Shown: one piece after another, positions 6,327 to 10,672 of the stretch | Numbering within the stretch: the stretch's first letter is position 1 | How the letters are laid out: every line of letters starts with the position of its first letter | DNA from: Gammaproteobacteria bacterium UBA7449 | GTDB lineage: Bacteria > Pseudomonadota > Gammaproteobacteria > Pseudomonadales > Pseudohongiellaceae | Length of the DNA: 10,672 bases | Direction: 5' to 3' | Assembly: GCA_002477465.1 (NCBI GenBank) | Contig: DLPV01000068.1 | Coordinates: forward strand, 1-10,672 | The notes under the pieces: generated by a model | What the model was told of the DNA's origin: nothing | What the model saw: only the letters and a program-made list of their open reading frames with translations | The model's database searches: none | Position numbers and translations under genes: made by a program

Positions 6327-7256
6327 AGGCTATCTCTTTTAGCCGTCGTACTCTTTTATGGCGGACTTGTCTCATTCAACATCAGTGCCGCTGGGTTGAT
6401 GTCAGACGTGCCTGCGGGCGCTCAGGCATTGTCACTAGAGGGAGAGGCACTCTATGCCGCCGATCCAGGTGCCGGCACCGTGGCTAATCTTGATGCTGCC
6501 AGAGAGGTCTATGAAGCGGATCCTAATGACGCAGACAATATAATCTGGTTTGGCAGACGTAGTGCCTATGCTGGCGATTATCGGCGAGCCATCGAAATCT
6601 TCTCAGGGGGTGCGGAAAAGTTTCCCGAAGATCCGCGCTTTTATCGCCATCGCGGCCATCGATACATTTCTATCCGGGAATTCGAACCTGCCATTGCGGA
6701 TTTTGAACGGGCGGTAGAGCTGATGCAGGGGTTAGCAGTGACAGTTGAACCAGATGGTTTGCCAAATGCCCAGAACATTCCCCTGACGACGACCCAGGGG
6801 AACGTCTGGTACCATCTTGGTCTCGCTTACTACTTGCAGCAGGATTGGCCGCGGGCCTTATCTGCTTTTCGCAATGGCTACAATATGGGCGGCTATGATG
6901 ACAACCTGGTTTCCACCGGTCATTGGATCTACATGATCCTGCGCCGCATGGGCAGCGACGCTGAGGCAGCGGTGGCGCTCAACGAGATTTCGGCTGACAT
7001 GAATATCATTGAAAACATGAGCTACCATCAGCTCTGCCTGCTCTACAAAGGGGAGTTGGAAATCGAAGACATGATGGCGGCTAATGGTGATGATCCCAGC
7101 AACGCCGCTTTGGCCTACGGCATTGCCAATTATTTTTACTACAACGGCGACAAGCAACGCTCGGATGAACTGCTTGAACGTATTGTCTCTGGTTCGAGCT
7201 GGAGTGCTTTCGGGTTTATCGCCGCAGAATCAGACCTGGCAAATCCGCAGCGCTAG
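6315..7256 (+). CDS. Exported TPR-repeat protein
   Basis: The TTG start is supported by GGGAG 6 nt upstream and by the signal peptide that begins at once (hydrophobic about 7-25, cleavage probably near ISAA at 23-26). The 313-residue product contains tetratricopeptide-like helical hairpins at about 57-71, 73-105 (NIIWFGRRSAYAGDYRRAIE), 107-140 (RHRGHRYISIREFEPAIADF), 164-193 (WYHLGLAYYLQQDWPRALSA), 199-226 and 265-295. The canonical Trp/Gly/Tyr/Ala positions are best kept in the third and fourth. TPR proteins are scaffolds for protein-protein contact, and this one should be periplasmic. No catalytic domain is present. It lies 144 bp after the DUF6152 gene on the same strand; the gap contains no evident terminator, so read-through is possible. 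A short imperfect direct repeat of its start region lies just beyond its 3' end (7301-7317). Confidence 0.8.
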   Translation: MKSNRLSLLAVVLFYGGLVSFNISAAGLMSDVPAGAQALSLEGEALYAADPGAGTVANLDAAREVYEADPNDADNIIWFGRRSAYAGDYRRAIEIFSGGAEKFPEDPRFYRHRGHRYISIREFEPAIADFERAVELMQGLAVTVEPDGLPNAQNIPLTTTQGNVWYHLGLAYYLQQDWPRALSAFRNGYNMGGYDDNLVSTGHWIYMILRRMGSDAEAAVALNEISADMNIIENMSYHQLCLLYKGELEIEDMMAANGDDPSNAALAYGIANYFYYNGDKQRSDELLERIVSGSSWSAFGFIAAESDLANPQR

Positions 7257-7300
7257 TGCATCCGAAAATTAGGAAAGAAGCTGAGGTAGAAATTTTTAGT

Positions 7301-7317
7301 GGAGCTTGAAAAGTAAC
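7301..7317 (+). repeat. Short direct repeat, copy 2 (downstream of the TPR gene)
   Basis: GGAGCTTGAAAAGTAAC matches both blocks of copy 1 with the five-base TTCAA missing. It lies in the gap between the TPR gene and the convergent symporter gene. The rest of that 94-bp gap shows no clear terminator hairpin. Confidence 0.45.
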
Positions 7318-7350
7318 CTTGAGCGGGAATCGAAACGAGATTCAGAAGTA

Positions 7351-8646
7351 CTAAAAGCGTGCGGAGACTCCCAGAATAAGCACGCCTCCTACTAATAGAG
7401 GTGCCACATATCTCACAATAAAGCGCCAGGCGTTAAACAGGGTGTCATTCAGGCCGGAAAGCTCTGCTCGCATTGTCTCTCGCGGTGCAACCCAGCCCGC
7501 AAAAACGGCTATTAAAATACCACCGATTGGCATCATGACCTGTCCTGAGAAGAAATCGATTTCTTCGTTCAGGTGGGGGAAGAACACGCTTATGGCGCCT
7601 ACTATCCAGGCAATCGTACCCAGTGCCAGCACAGCAGTTTGACGCGGGAGCTTGAGTTGCTCTTCCACGACTACCGCCGCGAGCATCAGCATCGCGATAG
7701 AGGAAGTGAGTGCACCCAGTGCCGCAAGACTGAAAAACAGTCCGCCCACCAATGACCCTGCCGGCATCTGCAGAAAGGACAGCGGCATGGTGCTAAAGAT
7801 CAGGCCCATGCCCATGGCCGGGTCGAGGCTAAACTGAAACACAATGGGAAAAATCATCAGTCCGGCGACCATAGCCACGATGGTGTCCGAGGTAGCGATC
7901 ACCAGTCCGTCGTTAGCAATATTGGCTTTCTTGTCCATGAAGGCGCCAAAAGTGAGCATAGCTGCACCACCCACGACGACTGAGAAAAACGCCTGACCAA
8001 AGGCCGCAAGCATGACTTGCGGGGTGAGTTCACCAAATCTTGGACTAAGCAGATACACGATGGCTGCCCCGGCACTGCCGACAGTGAGTGAGTAGGTGGC
8101 TAGCAAGGCGAGCATCACGAAAAATGCCGGCATGGCGATGCGAGAGAACCACTCGATACCTTTATGCAGCCCTCGTAGAACGATAGCGACGGTAATGGCC
8201 ATGAACAGGGACTGCCAGAAAAACTGTCGCAGCGGCGTCCCATAGATAGCTGGCATGGCGCCTTCTATGTATCCACCGCTGAAGCCAGCGACCGCAAACG
8301 CCAGCACTCGCCCAGAAATGACACCATAAATACACAGCACCATGTAAGTCGCAAATGCACCAATGCCGCCCACTAGCCCCCACCAGGGTGAGCGGCCAGC
8401 ACCGCGTGCCATCTCCTTGGTTGATCCCACGGCCGACAGCCCCATATGCCTGCCTACTGCGAGTTCGCCGATTAGAACTGGATACACAATGCCAACGATA
8501 CAAAGCAGGTAGACCAGCACAAAAGCGGAGCCGCCATTCTCGCCGGCCTGAAAAGGGAAGCGCCAGAGATTGCCGAGTCCAACAGCAGCGCCGATGCCCA
8601 CCATAAGAAAGGAAAAGCGGTTGCTCCAGCGAGTGGTCGTGGCCAT
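7351..8646 (-). CDS. Sodium-dependent transporter of the NSS (LeuT-like) family
   Basis: The 431-residue product is an inner-membrane secondary transporter that uses a sodium gradient to import amino acids or related compounds. The family's TM1 signature is very clear: GIGAAVGLGNLWRFPFQAGE (17-36) followed by NGGSAFVLVY. By comparison with LeuT, Ala21, Val22 and Asn26 match sodium ligands of TM1; GQAFFSVVVG (217-226) is the TM6 substrate region, with Ser222 at the LeuT Thr254 position; and LTSSIAML (313-320) in TM8 keeps the Thr-Ser sodium ligands. Asp254 in ATSDTIVAM probably sits where LeuT has Asn286. The length and the single helix after residue 410 suit the 11-helix prokaryotic form. No good Shine-Dalgarno is visible before the ATG. 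It is divergent from the histidine phosphatase. The substrate cannot be read from the sequence. Confidence 0.92.
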   Translation of the reverse strand: MATTTRWSNRFSFLMVGIGAAVGLGNLWRFPFQAGENGGSAFVLVYLLCIVGIVYPVLIGELAVGRHMGLSAVGSTKEMARGAGRSPWWGLVGGIGAFATYMVLCIYGVISGRVLAFAVAGFSGGYIEGAMPAIYGTPLRQFFWQSLFMAITVAIVLRGLHKGIEWFSRIAMPAFFVMLALLATYSLTVGSAGAAIVYLLSPRFGELTPQVMLAAFGQAFFSVVVGGAAMLTFGAFMDKKANIANDGLVIATSDTIVAMVAGLMIFPIVFQFSLDPAMGMGLIFSTMPLSFLQMPAGSLVGGLFFSLAALGALTSSIAMLMLAAVVVEEQLKLPRQTAVLALGTIAWIVGAISVFFPHLNEEIDFFSGQVMMPIGGILIAVFAGWVAPRETMRAELSGLNDTLFNAWRFIVRYVAPLLVGGVLILGVSARF

Positions 8647-8958
8647 GAAGGGACTCAGTATTATTTTTGTTATTTAGTGGACCGAAGGTAAACGAAAGTC
8701 AGCAGACGCGCAAACCATGAGTTCGATGCTCCCACGAATTCCATAAAGCTAGGCGCGAATAAGCTGTGCCCTGAGAGCCTGGGCCCAAGGAATTAGAACG
8801 CTGCGGTATCCTTACCCTTGGTAATCCAACCCCCGCGGACTCAAACCCAAATGGCTTTAAATGTAAGGTCTCAAACTGGCAGTGCACTGGTCTCCAGATC
8901 AGGTCCCAAGGCGTGTTATCCTTCCTGAGCTGATCAAACTATTGTCGGAAAATATACT
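8647..8958. other. 312-bp divergent intergenic region
   Basis: It separates the minus-strand symporter from the plus-strand phosphatase and must hold both promoters. There is no convincing gene. A small hairpin, TTACC-CTT-GGTAA, lies near 8810-8824. TATACT at 8953-8958, five of six matches to a -10 box, abuts the GTG start of the phosphatase. I see no operator with clear dyad symmetry and no tRNA. Confidence 0.5.
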
Positions 8959-9474
8959 GTGAAATTGAAATTTGCTTTTTGTCTGCAGGTGCTGTCGCTG
9001 ATCGCGCTGTCCACATCTCAGCAGTCTTTAGCGCAAGAGCAACTGACACTGTTCCTGGTTCGGCATGCAGAGAAAGTCGATCAGTCTCAGGAATCGGCTC
9101 TGACGGAGTTGGGTGAGCTTAGGGCGCGGGCGATTGCGGAAATTCTGGAGTCAGAGCCTGTTAATCATATCTACTCCACGCCTTTTAATCGCACCATGCT
9201 CACGGCGAAGCCTGCGGCTGATTTTCACCAGCTCACGGTCACCGAGTACGATGGGAATACACTGCAGGAGTTCGCCGAACAACTGCGACAGCTTGAAGGA
9301 GTGGCGCTGATTGTAGGCCACTCTAATACAACGCCTATCCTGGTCAATCATTTGGTCGGAACAGATTTTCTATCCCTGGATGAAAGCATCTACGACCGTG
9401 TCTATGTGGTAACGATTGACAGTGAGGGTATCGCGCGGCTGGAAATGCGCTTTACAGTCCCGCGTACGCGTTGA
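8959..9474 (+). CDS. Exported histidine phosphatase (phosphoglycerate mutase-like superfamily)
   Basis: The 171-residue product has a signal peptide (KLKFAF, then hydrophobic to about 18, cleavage probably after SLA at 23-25), followed by a compact branch 1 histidine phosphatase domain. The catalytic motif is VRHAEK at 34-39 with His36, which becomes phosphorylated during catalysis. STPFNRTMLTA at 73-83 supplies the phosphate-pocket Arg78, and VGHSNTTP at 119-126 supplies the second His121. ALTELGELRARA matches the helix after the RHG motif. The size resembles SixA-type minimal domains, but the signal peptide puts it in the periplasm, so a SixA-like role on cytoplasmic phosphorelays is unlikely. 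The natural substrate is unknown. The start is GTG; only a weak GGAA lies 8-9 nt upstream. It is convergent with the channel gene, 45 bp away, with no terminator seen. Confidence 0.85.
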   Translation: MKLKFAFCLQVLSLIALSTSQQSLAQEQLTLFLVRHAEKVDQSQESALTELGELRARAIAEILESEPVNHIYSTPFNRTMLTAKPAADFHQLTVTEYDGNTLQEFAEQLRQLEGVALIVGHSNTTPILVNHLVGTDFLSLDESIYDRVYVVTIDSEGIARLEMRFTVPRTR

Positions 9475-9519
9475 TTACCAAGGGCAACCCCTGAGCCTGC
9501 TTAGTGAGAGTTTGTTGGC

Positions 9520-10230
9520 CTAGAAAGGCAAAATACGATAAACCAAAGCCGCAATAATGCTACCGAGGATTGGGCCTGCCACCGGGATCCAGGCATAACC
9601 CCAGTCGTTTGAGCCCTTGCCCTTGATTGGAACAACCGCGTGGGCCAATCGCGGCCCAAGGTCCCTGGCTGGGTTGATCGCATAGCCAGTAGTGCCTCCC
9701 ATGCCCATACCGATGCCAAAAACCAGCAGCCCCACGGGCAGAGCATCCAGCGCTCCCAGCCCCACATCGGGCGCCGCGATATAGAGCACGCCTAAAACCA
9801 GCACGAAGGTAGCAATAGTCTCGCAAAAGAGGTTGATCGGTGTATTCGGAATCGCAGGGGCAGTGCTGAATACGCCGAGCTTTGTGGCTGGGTCTTCGGT
9901 TTCATCGAAGTGATCACGAAATTGTAGCCAGACGCATAGAGCGCCGAGGAAAGCGCCGATCATCTGCGCGGCGATGTAACCTGGCACCAGCGCCCACTCG
10001 AAATTACCGGCTGAGGCGAGTCCAATGGTGACGGCGGGATTGATATGTGCTCCGCTGATATTGGCGGTCATGAATACCGCGATAAAAACGGCGATGCCCC
10101 AACCCCAGGTAGTGACGATCCAACCGCTATCGTTGCCATTGGTTTTCGCGAGGGACACGTTTGCGTTCACGCTATGGCCAACCAGTATCAAAATAAAGGT
10201 GCCAAGTGCTTCGCCAATATACGCTTCCAT
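9520..10230 (-). CDS. glpF: Aquaglyceroporin, glycerol uptake facilitator-like (MIP family)
   Basis: The 236-residue product has six membrane helices and two NPA half-helices: GAHINPAVTIG (60-70) and GYAINPARDLGPR (182-194). Asp190 directly after the selectivity-filter Arg189 is typical of glycerol-conducting members. Trp42 in TTWGWG matches GlpF Trp48, and Tyr183 stands at the GlpF Phe200 position, so an aromatic/Arg constriction of glycerol type is expected. It should pass glycerol and similar small polyols across the inner membrane by diffusion. It is shorter than E. coli GlpF (281 residues). There is no glycerol kinase or glycerol-3-phosphate dehydrogenase gene beside it in this window. 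AGG lies 8 nt before the ATG on the minus strand. The symbol is by similarity; a water-selective or broader channel remains possible. Confidence 0.85.
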   Translation of the reverse strand: MEAYIGEALGTFILILVGHSVNANVSLAKTNGNDSGWIVTTWGWGIAVFIAVFMTANISGAHINPAVTIGLASAGNFEWALVPGYIAAQMIGAFLGALCVWLQFRDHFDETEDPATKLGVFSTAPAIPNTPINLFCETIATFVLVLGVLYIAAPDVGLGALDALPVGLLVFGIGMGMGGTTGYAINPARDLGPRLAHAVVPIKGKGSNDWGYAWIPVAGPILGSIIAALVYRILPF

Positions 10231-10286
10231 AGTATGTGCCTATTATCGTTGCTGGTTTGGTATTGTTGTTTTAGCACGCATGCCGA

Positions 10287-10298
10287 CAGTCTCGACTG
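10287..10298. promoter_or_regulatory. Dyad upstream of the channel gene
   Basis: CAGTC and GACTG form a 5-bp inverted repeat around a 2-bp centre, about 57 bp upstream of the channel's ATG. It could be an operator half-site pair, but it is short enough to be chance. No clear promoter hexamers were found in the 207-bp gap 10231-10437. Confidence 0.2.
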
Positions 10299-10437
10299 CA
10301 CGTGAGGCCAGCCATCGCACAAGGATTATCTGTGTGACAGCGCCGAGCGTACTATAGGAAAAAAACACCTGTGCCGCCACCGTGATATTTGGTAGCAGCC
10401 TGGAGGAGAGAGTTGATTGATCAGGGTGGGTCAGGTG

Positions 10438-10672
10438 TTAGGAATGATATTGAAGCTGGTGTCGGGGTTTAAGGCTGAACTGTTGCACGCCAAGGGCCTG
10501 CTTGCGGGCCAGGAACTCATCAACGTTAACCGTCATTACGAGTAAATCGTGATATTCGCCAGCGCTATCCTTCATATGGTCTTTCAGTAACGCTTCGTTT
10601 CGAAAACCCAATTCCTCAAACAGGGCGCGGGCGGAACAGGCAAGGAATCCCCCAAAGTTTAACCAACCGGCA
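10438..10672 (-). CDS. GNAT-family N-acetyltransferase, C-terminal part only (cut by window edge)
   Basis: On the minus strand an open frame enters from the right edge and runs for 77 codons to a TAA at 10438-10440. The translated end contains ARALFEELGFRNEALLKDHM, then KDSAGEYHDLLVM. This is the usual C-terminus of GNAT acyltransferases: the helix before the last strands (A...LFEELGFR.E), the DH.KD..G..HDLLVM strand and turn, then an extra tail of about 30 residues. The family transfers acetyl from acetyl-CoA to an amine. The acetyl-CoA-binding motif (Q/RxxGxG/A) lies outside the window, so the substrate and full length are unknown. The gene runs in the same direction as the channel but is 207 bp upstream of it. 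Confidence 0.8.
   Translation of the reverse strand, partial: AGWLNFGGFLACSARALFEELGFRNEALLKDHMKDSAGEYHDLLVMTVNVDEFLARKQALGVQQFSLKPRHQLQYHS

Noticed and set aside
7306..7395. A short TTG-started frame of 29 codons at the downstream repeat, overlapping the end of the symporter gene.
   Set aside because: The GGAGC is only one base from the TTG, so it cannot work as a ribosome site. The frame runs antisense into the symporter and most likely exists only because of the repeat.
8718..8745. A GAGTTCGATGCTC stretch that recalls a tRNA T-loop in the divergent gap.
   Set aside because: Only three T-stem pairs form and no other arms can be placed, so a tRNA or tRNA remnant is not supported.
8699..8887. 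A 62-codon open frame on the minus strand in the symporter/phosphatase gap.
   Set aside because: It has no Shine-Dalgarno and no recognisable motif, and its composition looks like random translation. It also overlaps the region that should hold the divergent promoters.

Overview
This is an ordinary-looking chromosomal stretch, most likely from a free-living gammaproteobacterium, perhaps marine. The evidence is compositional and contextual: middling G+C, Shine-Dalgarno-led genes with many GTG/TTG starts, Gram-negative signal peptides and lipobox, and a mix of a NosR/NirI-type FMN protein, a DUF6152 protein, an NSS sodium symporter and an aquaglyceroporin. I see no rRNA, tRNA, CRISPR array, insertion sequence, integrase or phage gene. 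The taxonomic guess is inference only.

Layout, left to right. Bases 1-501 (+) are the 3' part of an alpha/beta hydrolase gene broken by two in-frame stops. Tail-to-tail with it, 523-1770 (-) encodes an exported, C-terminally anchored protein resembling only the periplasmic half of NosR. After a gap of about 230 bp come two tightly spaced plus-strand genes: a four-helix membrane protein (1999-2415) and a beta-propeller-like lipoprotein (2430-3305). A DMT/EamA transporter (3342-4250) and a small secreted protein (4472-4825) follow on the minus strand. The latter is divergent from 5091-5777, an exported protein of an uncharacterised DPxxxCxP-type family, which abuts the DUF6152 gene (5778-6170). 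A secreted TPR protein (6315-7256, TTG start) follows. The right third holds an NSS symporter (7351-8646, -), a divergent exported histidine phosphatase (8959-9474, +), a GlpF-like channel (9520-10230, -) and the C-terminal end of a GNAT acetyltransferase (10438-10672, -, cut by the window edge).

Functionally the window is dominated by envelope proteins: three transporters or channels (DMT, NSS, MIP), one membrane protein of unknown function, one lipoprotein, one anchored FMN-domain protein and five proteins with cleavable signal peptides. No complete pathway is visible. The most interesting unexplained unit is 4472-7256, four neighbouring genes for exported proteins around one divergent control region. 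It includes the coupled DPxxxCxP/DUF6152 pair, whose second member would be left with a His-His amino terminus after signal-peptide cleavage.
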